Assembly: GCF_014193255.1 (NCBI RefSeq)
Contig: NZ_JACHZB010000001.1
Coordinates: 248,001-312,000 of the forward strand
Reading direction: 5' to 3'
Source: Rhizobium sp. BK196
GTDB taxonomy: Bacteria > Pseudomonadota > Alphaproteobacteria > Rhizobiales > Rhizobiaceae
DNA: 64,000 bases
Made by a program: the position numbers and the translations under genes. The notes under the pieces are model-generated. The model had not been told where the DNA came from. It worked only from the letters and a program-made list of their open reading frames with translations, and made no database searches. Shown piece by piece: positions 27,433-36,199 of the stretch (within the stretch, counting starts at the first letter, position 1; each line of letters begins with the position of its first letter).

Positions 27433-28023
27433 TCACCTCCTCCAGACCCACTGCCGGATCTCGTCAGCCAATTGCTCGAGAACGCCTGTCGTCCCGGCGG
27501 AGAGCGGGTCCGGAAACCGTTGCTCGGGATAAGCGAGCGTTCCCCCCAGATGGACCGGCTGGACGCAGGGCATCTCGTGCTGTTCGAAAAAATTGGTCAT
27601 GTTGTCCGCGCATTGGCGCACACTCGGATCATCAGCGGGATCGGTGGCGCCGTTGACGATGACCGCTCCGAGTTTACCCTTGAGCTGTTGTCCCTCACGC
27701 CACAGGGGATCCGACCTGTTGAGCAAGACGACGCCCAGCGCCGGCGGCATTCCGAAGCAGGTGGGAGTAGCCATCAGAATCATGTCCGACTCCTTCATGC
27801 GTGACAGAACACGATCGATCCCGTCGCCGTGGTATCCGAACGTTTGATAACACTGCTCGCACCCGAGACACTCGATACGCTCATCGGCCAGACGCACCTG
27901 TTCGACGACCTTCACCCGCCGATCTCTATCGAGCGAGCGAAGAACTTCGCCGAGCATCCGCCCTGAGTTACTGGACGCGCGTGGGCTGCAGTCTATTCCA
28001 ATGATGGTCGTCGCTTTGTCCAT
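27433..28023 (-). CDS. NADPH-dependent FMN-reductase/flavodoxin-family protein
   Basis: 196 residues from the ATG at 28023. The flavodoxin-like phosphate loop is GIDCSPRASSNSGRML. CLGCEQCYQTFGYHGDGIDR carries a Cys pair, as in iron-sulfur-flavoprotein-like members, followed by MATPTCFGMPPALGVVLLNR around the flavin site. Likely a soluble oxidoreductase; electron partner unknown. Same strand as and just downstream of the LuxR gene, and enclosed by a direct repeat of that gene's end. Confidence 0.83.
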   Translation of the reverse strand: MDKATTIIGIDCSPRASSNSGRMLGEVLRSLDRDRRVKVVEQVRLADERIECLGCEQCYQTFGYHGDGIDRVLSRMKESDMILMATPTCFGMPPALGVVLLNRSDPLWREGQQLKGKLGAVIVNGATDPADDPSVRQCADNMTNFFEQHEMPCVQPVHLGGTLAYPEQRFPDPLSAGTTGVLEQLADEIRQWVWRR

Positions 28024-28085
28024 GTGAGGATCCCTGGTAAGGCGCGACACAGTCCGCAGCGTGCGCAGCTTTGCGGGGACACCGC

Positions 28086-28865
28086 CTAACTCGGCGAGGG
28101 GTCAGGCCCGCCGGCGGCTCTTTGAATCAAGCGGGCAACCACTTCGGTACGGTTCTGCGCCTGCAGCTTACGCATGATGTGCTGCAGATGCATCTTCACC
28201 GTATGCCCCGACAAATTCAGTTTTCCTGCGATCACCTTGTTCGAGCAGCCGGACTGCAGCTCTGCCAGCACATCCGCTTCCCGCGGAGTGAAATCGGCGA
28301 TCGCCAGATATTGCATCCTGTCGTCAAGGCTTTTCTCCGCCTCGCTTCTCGCCGGACCGTGCTCGCCTGAGCCGTTTGCGGCAGCCCCCAGCAGCTGCGG
28401 GAAAAATGTGCCTCCTGCCAGAACGAGACGCAGGCCGGCAAGGGCAAGGTCGACGGCGAGTGACGTCGAGAAAAGCCCCCGTATGCCCATCTTGAGCGCC
28501 CGGCGGGCTATGTTGACGTCGTCGATGCCTGAGAGCAGCGTGACGGCAGCCTCGGGAAAACGTTCGGCAATCGCTGCAAGGTCATCACGCAGGCTGGTAC
28601 TCTCGATACCCCTGCCCGCCAGATCCAATGCGATCAGCCGCACCTCGGCTCCAAGAGCCCGGTCGAGACTCTCGGCCGAGATCAGATCGATGAAGTTCCA
28701 CCCGGCGAGTTCATGCTGAAGAAGCTTCACCACGGTGGTGCGTGTCAGTGTAGAATGCCCAATAATGATCACAGTTGGTGCATTGCGCCCCGCACGGCGC
28801 TTGGTTTTAACACTGTCGGACACTTGCGTGCTCCCCGGAAGATTTGCAACCCAACAGCTATTCAC
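28086..28865 (-). CDS. LuxR/NarL-family DNA-binding regulator
   Basis: 259 residues. C-terminal helix-turn-helix FTPREADVLAELQSGCSNKV and IAGKLNLSGHTVKMHLQHIM is unmistakable (about 190-245). The N-terminal ~150 residues fold like a receiver (VIIIGHSTLTRTTVVKLL, IALDLAGRG, ALKMGIRGLFS), but phospho-acceptor surroundings are altered, so phosphorylation is uncertain. The repeat copy at 28078-28120 covers its 3' end. Confidence 0.88.
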   Translation of the reverse strand: MNSCWVANLPGSTQVSDSVKTKRRAGRNAPTVIIIGHSTLTRTTVVKLLQHELAGWNFIDLISAESLDRALGAEVRLIALDLAGRGIESTSLRDDLAAIAERFPEAAVTLLSGIDDVNIARRALKMGIRGLFSTSLAVDLALAGLRLVLAGGTFFPQLLGAAANGSGEHGPARSEAEKSLDDRMQYLAIADFTPREADVLAELQSGCSNKVIAGKLNLSGHTVKMHLQHIMRKLQAQNRTEVVARLIQRAAGGPDPSPS

Positions 28866-29562
28866 ATTATTCCTGTTCTCGCTTCATGTCATGAGAAAAA
28901 ACGAGTGTATCGCCCATATCAATAGTCTGATCTCTCATGATAATTCTTATAGTCTATGAGACTTAAGCGAGAGACGACTGGGAATGCAGTGCACTTTTCA
29001 AAGCTTAACTAGGAGAGCCGCCGCAGCGACTTGTCGTTGCAGTCTTTCCGCTCGTTGTCGAATTCACGTACGGCAAACGGGTCAACAAAGTTTTCAAAGG
29101 CACTGAAAAGGCAGGCGATCTTCTTCAGTTCCCTTCGCGAAAGAGTCGTTGCTTGGAACAGCTGCCGGTCGGCCGGGCTTTGTGTCCATATCCCGATTCA
29201 AAGCAGAAGCGGACCTCGACGGCAAAACGGCCGATGCGAAAAGCGACCAAGAGCCTGGGACCGGTGTTAACTCATTATGATTACTGATTAACTAGGGGTT
29301 TTGACGGCGCAGGGATACCGGGCGGCAGCGTTTTCACTCAGGCAGCACCGCGCCGGCACCGCCAAGTGGGAGTCTATCCGATGGAGCTTTTCGGGGAAGT
29401 ATCAAGCGGTTTTCCGTCCGGGATGCGACGCCTCGTCCGTCATGTCAGGGCTTACCCGGGATATCTGCTACACGATAAAGCTCAAGATCGAAGGGCGCTG
29501 TCAGAGGCAATTCCGGCAAAACCTGCCTGCCGCTCCAGCATTACGCCTTGGATGGAAATGCC
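28866..29562. other. Long intergenic region, no supported gene
   Basis: About 700 nt, AT-rich near the LuxR start (28866-28970). Open frames here lack ribosome sites and known folds. GTTAACTCATTATGATTACT and GATTAACTAGG near 29266-29295 look regulatory but match no motif I can name. Confidence 0.4.
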
Positions 29563-30648
29563 CTAGCTGTGCATGAAGTCCATGATATCATCGACGAGAG
29601 CCGAATGGGCGGTCGTGAGGTTGCCGTCTCCGCTGTGCCCTCCGATGCCGGCCAATTGGAGCGCGTGCTGGTCGTAGAGAATATGATCGATCTGCTGGGC
29701 GTCCGCCGTCCCGCCGGCGGGAACGGCGATGTTGATCGGATGGAAATAGGCGAAATTGACGTCGACCATGCTGCCGGTCGACGATCCGATCCCGCCGCCG
29801 CCACCTGCATGATTGCCGGTGAAGATCGTGTCCGACGACAGGTTGAAGCCACCGCCATTGCCGCCGATGCCGGCGATCTGCACGGCACCCTGATCGAAAA
29901 TGACATTGTTCGTCTGATGCGCCTCAGCCGAGCCGCCTGCGGCGCCGATCGCGATGTTGATCGGCGAGAATATGGCGATACTGACGTCGACCATGCTGCC
30001 GACGAAATATCCATTGCCGCCATGGCCGGCATAAAAGTCGCCGGTCAATGTCAGCGACGTTCCCGGGCTCAACGAGTCATGGCCCGCAGCGTTGTGGTCT
30101 CCGCCCGAGCCGCCCATGCCGCCGATCTGGGTTGCGCCCTGCAGGAACAGGGCGTTGTTCGACTGGTCGGCGTGGGCCGTGGCACCCGGGCCTGCAGCCA
30201 CGGCCGTATTGACGGGCACAAACAGCGCGGTTTCGGTGCTGACGAGCCCGCCGTAGAAGAGCCCCATGCCGCCGCTGCCGGCATGATTGCCACCCTCGCC
30301 GCTACCGATGACAACATTGCCGCTGCCGCCATTCCCGCCGATCCCGGCCATTTCGGTCGGATGCTGATTGACGAGCGCATCATTGCCCTGGAAGGCGTCG
30401 GCAGACGAATGCGGTCCTGCAATAGCGGCATTGGACGGCATGAAGACGGCGAAAGCATTGGCGCTGATCACACCCTCGCTGATGCCGTCACCGCCGCTGC
30501 CGGCTGAACTATAAGATGGACTGGAAGCGACATCCAATGGAAGCCAGGTCGGCACCAATGCCAGATGCCCCGCGGCCACATTGGAGACGAGGTTTTGATC
30601 GGTGCCCGCCTTGGGCAATTCTTCCAATGAGGGACGAGCTTCCGTCAT
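29563..30648 (-). CDS. Glycine-rich repeat protein, putative type I secretion substrate
   Basis: 361 residues from the ATG at 30648 (GGAGACG upstream). Four modules of about 70 residues, each with a Q-rich strand (ADQSNNALFLQGA), an AGIGGNGG turn, a GNHAGxGGxG loop, and a hydrophobic VDVxxAxFxPINIA strand. The C-terminus DQHALQLAGIGGHSGDGN...DDIMDFMHS resembles that of the divergent gene at 31147. No Sec signal, no RTX nonapeptide GGxGxDxxx. The neighbouring exporter genes make secretion likely; function unknown, perhaps an adhesin or matrix protein. Confidence 0.75.
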   Translation of the reverse strand: MTEARPSLEELPKAGTDQNLVSNVAAGHLALVPTWLPLDVASSPSYSSAGSGGDGISEGVISANAFAVFMPSNAAIAGPHSSADAFQGNDALVNQHPTEMAGIGGNGGSGNVVIGSGEGGNHAGSGGMGLFYGGLVSTETALFVPVNTAVAAGPGATAHADQSNNALFLQGATQIGGMGGSGGDHNAAGHDSLSPGTSLTLTGDFYAGHGGNGYFVGSMVDVSIAIFSPINIAIGAAGGSAEAHQTNNVIFDQGAVQIAGIGGNGGGFNLSSDTIFTGNHAGGGGGIGSSTGSMVDVNFAYFHPINIAVPAGGTADAQQIDHILYDQHALQLAGIGGHSGDGNLTTAHSALVDDIMDFMHS

Positions 30649-31146
30649 CACCGTCTCCATTCGCGGCCAACCGCACGGCCACCGGGCGTGCAGCGATATG
30701 CAGCCTGAATTGTTCCGGCATTGTGCATCCGAACGCGCAAAAAGCAGAGCCTGCAATTCGTCTACATACCCTCGGCTAGTTCTGTAGCCATTTGGCTGTC
30801 ATGGCCACAGAGCCCGTTGTGCGTGTTTGAAAGCACCAAATCCCTCTTTGGATAAAAGGCCCGGCGTGCCTTTTTCGCGGCGAGACACGAGCGTTTTCCG
30901 GCCCCGGACAGTATCTCCTTTGCCACGCGCAGCCGGCACTCCAGACACCGATCGAAAGCAACGCCCCGTCTCCCCAAGTATACGCCCAAAGGAACGTCGC
31001 CGAATATCCGGCTATCTCAGAGATTAAATCGTGCCACTATTCGCCGGCGGCTGTATTGGCTGGCGGCGGCAGACTGAATACCCACGCCGTAAAGGGGACG
31101 CCGTAGAAGAAATCCGGACGAAACCAAGTACCAAGGAGCGATATCA
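30649..31146. other. Divergent spacer between the two glycine-rich genes
   Basis: Nearly 500 nt between opposite starts, presumably with both promoters. AAAAGGC and GCCTTTTT (30854-30875) form a weak 7-bp hairpin with a T-run. No gene supported. Confidence 0.4.
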
Positions 31147-31719
31147 ATGCCTATTCCTCAATTATCCGACACGATCTATCTCCATAACCCTGACGCAGGC
31201 GACGCCAATGCCGGCAACGGCGGCGATGGCATCAATAATGGCAATATCGACTACAACCCGATTGCCTATGTGAACCCCGTGCAAACGGTTTACGGGGCAG
31301 ATACCCATCTGCACAACGGCGATCACGTCTGGCAGGGGGCAGATTGGGACGCCGGCGGCGGTGGAGCCGGTGGCTTCAGCCAGGCCCAGAACGGCTTCCT
31401 GGCATCGCTCACCAGCGGCGCCGGCGGCGCAGGCGGAGCGGCTCACTCCAACGGCGACCAAGGAAATACGAGCGGCGGCGACACGGCGACCGTGAATGCG
31501 GGTACGACCGCAACACAATATACGCAGCTGATGGCCGATCAGCATGCCACCATCCTGGCAGGCGTCGGCGGCAACGGCGGCAACGGGAACAACGCGCTCG
31601 GCGGCGATATCTCCTCAGCCGTGGTTCACACCAATCCCGAAACGACGACCGTGAACAATGCGCTCGATCATTTCATAAACGCCTTTGGTCATATCGACGT
31701 CAGCCATCTCGGCTCATGA
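31147..31719 (+). CDS. Second glycine-rich putative type I secretion substrate
   Basis: 190 residues; AAGGAG 9 nt before the ATG. The middle is Gly/Ala/Asn-rich (GGGGAGGFSQAQNGFL, SGAGGAGGAAHSNGDQGNTS). The end, ADQHATILAGVGGNGGNGNN then NNALDHFINAFGHIDVSHLG, parallels the end of the 29563-30648 protein, a likely shared export signal with a C-terminal hydrophobic helix. No Sec signal or RTX repeat. First gene of a probable operon with the ABC protein and adaptor; a stem-loop separates it from them. Confidence 0.77.
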   Translation: MPIPQLSDTIYLHNPDAGDANAGNGGDGINNGNIDYNPIAYVNPVQTVYGADTHLHNGDHVWQGADWDAGGGGAGGFSQAQNGFLASLTSGAGGAGGAAHSNGDQGNTSGGDTATVNAGTTATQYTQLMADQHATILAGVGGNGGNGNNALGGDISSAVVHTNPETTTVNNALDHFINAFGHIDVSHLGS

Positions 31720-31730
31720 ATTCAACCCCT

Positions 31731-31760
31731 GAGGGTCGCCGGTTTCGGCTGGCGACCCTC
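31731..31760 (+). promoter_or_regulatory. Stem-loop between substrate and exporter genes
   Basis: GAGGGTCGCC and GGCGACCCTC form a perfect 10-bp stem with a 10-nt loop, 12 nt after the substrate stop. There is no T-run, so it could be a processing or mRNA-stabilising stem, or a partial terminator, letting substrate be made in excess of exporter. Confidence 0.6.
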
Positions 31761-31822
31761 CACTATTGCCGACCCTGCAAGCAGCCTCTTCTTGTCAGTA
31801 TCGAATGCAGCGAGATCTGATA

Positions 31823-33538
31823 ATGGCAACGATTTCGATAAAGCCATCGCGCCCGCAGACACATCTCGTTGTCGCGCTGCGAGCCTGTGCCGGGGCCTTC
31901 GGGTTGGTCTTCCTCTATAGCTGCGGCTACAATCTCTTTCTTCTGGCGCCTTCCGTCTATCTCCTGCAGATCTATGACAGGGTCCTGTCGAGCCGAAGCG
32001 CCGACACGCTGCTGATGCTGACGATGATCATCGCCGTCGCCGTGCTGGTCGGGTCCATGCTTGACATCGTGCGCAGGGCCGCTCTTTCGCGCATCGGCAG
32101 CTGGCTGGACCACAGGCTGCGGCCCATGGTGCTGACGGCATCTTTCGAATATGCCACGCTTGCCGATACCGGATCGGCCACGGAGTGCTACCGCGACCTG
32201 GCCTCATTGCGCCAGTTCCTCGATTCACCGGCGAGCTCCCTTTTCTTCGACGTTCCCTGGGCGCCGGTATTCCTGCTCCTGCTCTTTCTCGTTCATCCGC
32301 TGCTCGGGACCATCGGTCTCTTGAGCGCAGTTGCGCTTCTCCTGTTTGCGTTCCTGACGGAAGTGGCGACGAAAGAGCCGCTGACCCAGGCCAATTTCGC
32401 CCTTTCGAGCAGCTATCTGCGATTTGCGACCGCCCTCAAGAACATCGAGGTGATCAGGGCGATGGGCATGCAGGATGGCGCTGCACAGATCGTCTATCGC
32501 GATGCGGAAATGGCAAGAAAGGCACAGGACGTCGCGATGCATCGCACGGAGATCATTCTCGGTTTCTCCAAATCGATCCGCACGCTGGCGCAGATCCTCA
32601 TGATGGGATCGGCGACATGGCTGGTGCTCGTCAACAGCGGCAGTCCCGGGATCATCTTCGTTTCGAGCCTGCTGCTCGGGCGCGGGCTTGCGCCGATCGA
32701 GGGCGCAATCGGTGCCTGGCGCTCCCTTACCTTTGCGCGCAGCGCCTTCAATCGCCTGAACAGAATGCTGATAACAGTCGCCTCGCAACATGACGGGCGA
32801 ATGGTGCCGATGCCGGAACCCAATGGCCTCATTCTCGATAATGTCGGCTATATCGTCCCATTCGCCAACCGGCCGATATTGAGCGGCATCACATTGCGCC
32901 TGGCACCCGGCGATTGCGTCGCGCTCATCGGTCCGTCGGGGTCGGGGAAATCGACACTCGGTCGCATCATCGCCGGCGTCGTGCCGGCAACGAGCGGGTG
33001 TGTTCTTCTCGGCGGGGTGGATATCTCGGCCTTGCGCCTTTGCGGGGGGACCCGCCATGTCGGATACCTGCCGCAGGATATCGAACTCTTCGGCGGGGCG
33101 ATCAAGGATGTGATCGGTCGGCTGGACGGAGGAGATCCCGGCAAGGCGATCGACGCTGCCAAGCTGGTTGGATTGCACGAAGCGATCATGCGGCTGCCCC
33201 GCGGCTATGAGACCGATATCGGCGAAGGGGGAAACCTGCTCCTTCGCGCTCAGCGCCAGCAGCTGGGGCTGGCCCGCGCAGCCTACGGAAATCCATCTCT
33301 CATCGTTCTCGACGATCCGAATTCGAGCCTGGATTATGACGGCGAACGCATGCTGTTTAAGGCAATCGAGCGCATGAAGGCCAGGGGCATGACCATCGTC
33401 ATCATAACGCACCGGATGGGGATCCTGCCGGTCACCAACAAGATTGCCATCATGCGCGACGGCATGCTGGCTGCCTTCGGCGACAGCGACCGAATTTACG
33501 ACACCTATCTTCAACCGCCGTCTCGAACGGGAACATAG
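31823..33538 (+). CDS. PrtD-type type I secretion ABC protein with degenerate signature motif
   Basis: 571 residues from the ATG at 31823. Membrane domain about 20-310, ATPase domain about 330-560, no C39 domain, as in PrtD/HasD exporters. Walker A GPSGSGKST and the Q-loop PQDIELFGG are normal. Where PrtD has LSGGQRQR this protein reads LLRAQRQQ, and Walker B is LIVLDDPNSSLD, with Asp for the catalytic Glu; the H-loop THRM is present. ATPase activity may be weak or need a partner. It lies between a glycine-rich substrate gene and the adaptor gene, 14 nt upstream of the latter. Confidence 0.9.
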   Translation: MATISIKPSRPQTHLVVALRACAGAFGLVFLYSCGYNLFLLAPSVYLLQIYDRVLSSRSADTLLMLTMIIAVAVLVGSMLDIVRRAALSRIGSWLDHRLRPMVLTASFEYATLADTGSATECYRDLASLRQFLDSPASSLFFDVPWAPVFLLLLFLVHPLLGTIGLLSAVALLLFAFLTEVATKEPLTQANFALSSSYLRFATALKNIEVIRAMGMQDGAAQIVYRDAEMARKAQDVAMHRTEIILGFSKSIRTLAQILMMGSATWLVLVNSGSPGIIFVSSLLLGRGLAPIEGAIGAWRSLTFARSAFNRLNRMLITVASQHDGRMVPMPEPNGLILDNVGYIVPFANRPILSGITLRLAPGDCVALIGPSGSGKSTLGRIIAGVVPATSGCVLLGGVDISALRLCGGTRHVGYLPQDIELFGGAIKDVIGRLDGGDPGKAIDAAKLVGLHEAIMRLPRGYETDIGEGGNLLLRAQRQQLGLARAAYGNPSLIVLDDPNSSLDYDGERMLFKAIERMKARGMTIVIITHRMGILPVTNKIAIMRDGMLAAFGDSDRIYDTYLQPPSRTGT

Positions 33539-33552
33539 GGAAGGACGCTGCC

Positions 33553-34998
33553 GTGACCCTTGTTCAACTGGACGCAAAGCCGGCGAAATCGTCGAACTGG
33601 TCAAGGACGGTCCAGCGCTTCGCCCGGCGCTCGACGGCGAGAGCCGAACGGCAGACGGCTTATTTCCCGGTCATCGATCCGAAACAGCGCGGCCCTGCGC
33701 CCCCCTCGCCCATGCCGGGGCTCAGGAGCGTTGTTCGGACCGGCAACCTGCTGATCCTGGTCTTCATCGTGGGATTGGGGATCTGGTCGGCCATAGCGCC
33801 GCTGAAAAGCGCTGCGGTCGCATCGGGCGTTATCGAACCGGAAACCAGCCGCAAGACCATTCAGCATCTGGAAGGCGGGATTATCAGGCGGATCCTCGTC
33901 AGAAACGGCGATACGGTCATGGGCGGGCAGATCGTGATAGAGCTCGACGATACCAAGTCCCGCGCCGAGCGCGACAGCATTCAGGGGCAGCTTTGGGACG
34001 CCGAGGGAAGCCGCGCCCGCCTGCTTGCGGAGCAGACGGGCAGCGACCACATTGCCTATCCCGGAGATCTCAGGGCGGCGATGGAGAGATATCCCTCGGT
34101 CGGCGCCATTCTGACCGGGCAACAGAAAATATTCGAAGCCCGCCGCCGGGTCATGCAGGCGGAAATCCAGATCGCCAACGAAAAGATCGCGCAGGTGCGG
34201 CAGGAAATTGCCGGACTGGGCGCGCAGAAGGCAGCACTCGCCGACAGAGCCGCAATCTCCAGCCAGGAACTGGATCAGGTTAGCGCCCTCAACGCCAAGG
34301 GACTGGAGAAGAAGAGCAGGCTTCTCAACCTCCAGCGGGAAAAGGCCGATCTCGACGGCCAGCAGGGTCAGGTAGAGGCGCAGATCTCCCGCGCCTACCA
34401 GGTGATCAGCGAGGCACAGGCCGATCTCGCAAAGCTCGAGAGCGACCGGTTGAGCGAAGTCGCCCAAGGCATGCGCGATACGGAAGGCCGGATCATGCAG
34501 CTGCGCGAGCGCCTGCGGGCGATCGACGACCAGGTTTCAAGGACCGATATCCGTGCTCCAGAAGACGGAACGATCATGAACCTGCGCGTCCACACGGCCG
34601 GCGGGGTGATCGGCGCGGGCGAACCGCTGGTCGATCTCCTGCCGCGCGCCGATCGCCTTATCGTCTCTGCCCATGTCAGGCCTGAGGACATGAACCTCGT
34701 CCGTGCCGGGCTCGAAGCGCAGGTCCACCTCCTGCCATACAATCAGCGGCGCGTTCCGCTCCTCAAAGGTCGCGTCGAATATGTATCGGCCGACCGTCTC
34801 ACCGATACGCAGACCGGCCAGCCCTATTTTGCCGCGACGATCCGTGTCACCGACGAGCGGCTGGCGAAAATGAGGGATGTCGAACTGGTCGCGGGCATGC
34901 CCGCGCAGATACTGATCGAAACGGGCCAAACCAGCGTGGCGCTTTATGCCGTCAGACCACTCCTCGACAGTTTCAACAGAGCATTTCGCGAGGACTGA
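33553..34998 (+). CDS. PrtE/HlyD-type secretion adaptor
   Basis: 481 residues; GTG start with AAGGAC upstream. Cytoplasmic tail, one membrane helix (about 60-80, LLILVFIVGLGIWSAIAPL), a split lipoyl-like domain (QHLEGGIIRRILVRNGDTV; RTDIRAPEDGTIMNLRVHT) separated by about 200 residues of coiled coil, then a beta-barrel domain (VEYVSADRL). It should join the ABC protein to a TolC-like channel, which is not in this window. Confidence 0.92.
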   Translation: MTLVQLDAKPAKSSNWSRTVQRFARRSTARAERQTAYFPVIDPKQRGPAPPSPMPGLRSVVRTGNLLILVFIVGLGIWSAIAPLKSAAVASGVIEPETSRKTIQHLEGGIIRRILVRNGDTVMGGQIVIELDDTKSRAERDSIQGQLWDAEGSRARLLAEQTGSDHIAYPGDLRAAMERYPSVGAILTGQQKIFEARRRVMQAEIQIANEKIAQVRQEIAGLGAQKAALADRAAISSQELDQVSALNAKGLEKKSRLLNLQREKADLDGQQGQVEAQISRAYQVISEAQADLAKLESDRLSEVAQGMRDTEGRIMQLRERLRAIDDQVSRTDIRAPEDGTIMNLRVHTAGGVIGAGEPLVDLLPRADRLIVSAHVRPEDMNLVRAGLEAQVHLLPYNQRRVPLLKGRVEYVSADRLTDTQTGQPYFAATIRVTDERLAKMRDVELVAGMPAQILIETGQTSVALYAVRPLLDSFNRAFRED

Positions 34999-35005
34999 CC
35001 GTGTG

Positions 35006-35278
35006 ATGGGCAAGAGAAAATTCGACGACGACCAGATTACGGGCATTCTCAGGGAACACCAGGCCGGCGTGACGGTGGCCGATGTCTGCCACAGGTACGG
35101 TATCAGCGAGCCGACATTCTATCGGTGGCAATCCCTGCAGTCGGGAAATGTCGGTCTCTCTGCCAAAAAGGTGAGAGCGCTGGAGGAAGAGAACCAGAAG
35201 CTCAAGAAGCTGCTGGCCGAAGCCATGCTCTCTGCCGCAACGCTGAGCGAGATGCTGGCGAAGACCTCGAAAGGGTGA
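35006..35278 (+). CDS. Orphan IS3-type OrfA/HTH protein
   Basis: 90 residues from the ATG at 35006, seven nt after the adaptor stop. The N-terminal HTH (FDDDQITGILREHQAG, VADVCHRYGISEPTFYRW) and leucine-zipper-like tail (VRALEEENQKLKKLLAEAML) match IS3-family OrfA. No OrfB follows and no IS end is visible; instead a palindromic repeat begins at 35356. It is either a remnant or a transposase DNA-binding protein kept as a regulator of the secretion operon. Confidence 0.78.
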   Translation: MGKRKFDDDQITGILREHQAGVTVADVCHRYGISEPTFYRWQSLQSGNVGLSAKKVRALEEENQKLKKLLAEAMLSAATLSEMLAKTSKG

Positions 35279-35355
35279 AGCTGACTTCCGGATGGAGGTG
35301 GCTTGGTGGCGGCCGGCGGCTGCGGTCCTGATCTTGCGCCCTTTGTGCAGCTCGG

Positions 35356-35480
35356 TGAAGCCCCTCCCCAACCCCTCCCCACAGGTTTGAGGGGCTAACC
35401 TGCGGCACCGGCTCATCCCTCATGAACGTCGAAGATTTGAAAAGCGGCTTCAGCACCTTAAGCCCCTGCCGCTTGTGGGA
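35356..35480. repeat. Long palindromic repeat, copy A
   Basis: Contains AAGCCCCTCCCCAACCCCTC, TTGAGGGGCTAACCTGCGGC, CTCATGAACGTCGAAGATTT and TTAAGCCCCTGCCGCTTGTG in the same order as 36470-36592. Arms are more diverged than in copy B. The two direct copies bracket DUF4160/DUF2442 and the IS481 remnant. Confidence 0.8.
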
Positions 35481-35568
35481 TCGTAGGCACCATTTTTTGC
35501 GCTCGTAAGCTGGCAGTCGAGCGCCTTACGGCTCTTGAAAAACCCAACTTGTTGGGTTATTTTGGAGC

Positions 35569-35796
35569 ATGGTCACCGTTCTCCGCGAAGCAGGAATGCG
35601 ATTTGTCATTTATACGGATGACCACGAACCGGCGCACACCCATGTCTATGGAGATGGGGAAGCCCGCATCAATATCCTTGATCTCACGGTGTTATCGAAC
35701 CGGGGAATGAAGAAGCGGGATTTGGGCATCGCCCTTGCCATTGTCCAGGCGAACAGGCGCCTGTTCATCGAGAAATGGGAGAGCATCCATGGGTGA
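35569..35796 (+). CDS. DUF4160 protein
   Basis: 75 residues. FVIYTDDHEPAHTHVYGDGE is the DUF4160 core with its conserved HxH; the end (KKRDLGIALAIVQANRRLFI) is typical. Its ATG follows TTGGAG closely. The stop overlaps the DUF2442 start by 8 nt. DUF4160 and DUF2442 genes are often neighbours and have been suggested as toxin-antitoxin-like pairs; no activity is shown here. Confidence 0.85.
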   Translation: MVTVLREAGMRFVIYTDDHEPAHTHVYGDGEARINILDLTVLSNRGMKKRDLGIALAIVQANRRLFIEKWESIHG

Positions 35797-36199
35797 AGTT
35801 ACCTTTGAAGATCGCCACTACCAAGACGCTACCCTGAAGGGGGAGGCGGAACGCGCCCGCGCGCCGATCCCGGCATCAGTCCGTTTCGATGAAGCATCCG
35901 GCCGCATTGTTGTGGATTTCACCAACGGCGCCGCGTTCATGGTGCCTGCCCGATCGATCCAGGGCCTGGAAAATGCCACCGTTGCGCAGTTGGCGGAAGT
36001 CGAGCTTCTCGGTGAGACCGGACTGCACTGGGAAAGCCTGGACGTCGATTTTACCATCGCCGGACTGATGAAAGGCCTCTTCGGGACCGCGAAGTTCATG
36101 GACGCGCAACGCCGAGGCGGCCAATCCCGATCAGCCGCAAAGGTCGAGGCAAGCCGTGCCAACGGTGCCAAGGGCGGACGCCCCCGGAAGAACGGCTAG
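35789..36199 (+). CDS. DUF2442 protein
   Basis: 136 residues from the ATG at 35789. The DUF2442 core is ASVRFDEASGRIVVDFTNGA followed by FMVPARSIQGLENATVAQLA and LHWESLDVDFTIAGLM. The tail is basic with AT-hook-like GGRPRKNG, suggesting DNA binding. Translationally coupled to DUF4160. Confidence 0.85.
   Translation: MGEVTFEDRHYQDATLKGEAERARAPIPASVRFDEASGRIVVDFTNGAAFMVPARSIQGLENATVAQLAEVELLGETGLHWESLDVDFTIAGLMKGLFGTAKFMDAQRRGGQSRSAAKVEASRANGAKGGRPRKNG

Noticed and set aside
29301..29576. 91-codon frame upstream of the glycine-rich gene
   Set aside because: No ribosome site or recognisable fold; composition unlike neighbours.
29563..31719. Glycine-rich proteins as RTX toxins
   Set aside because: No GGxGxDxxx nonapeptides; glycines occur in other patterns.
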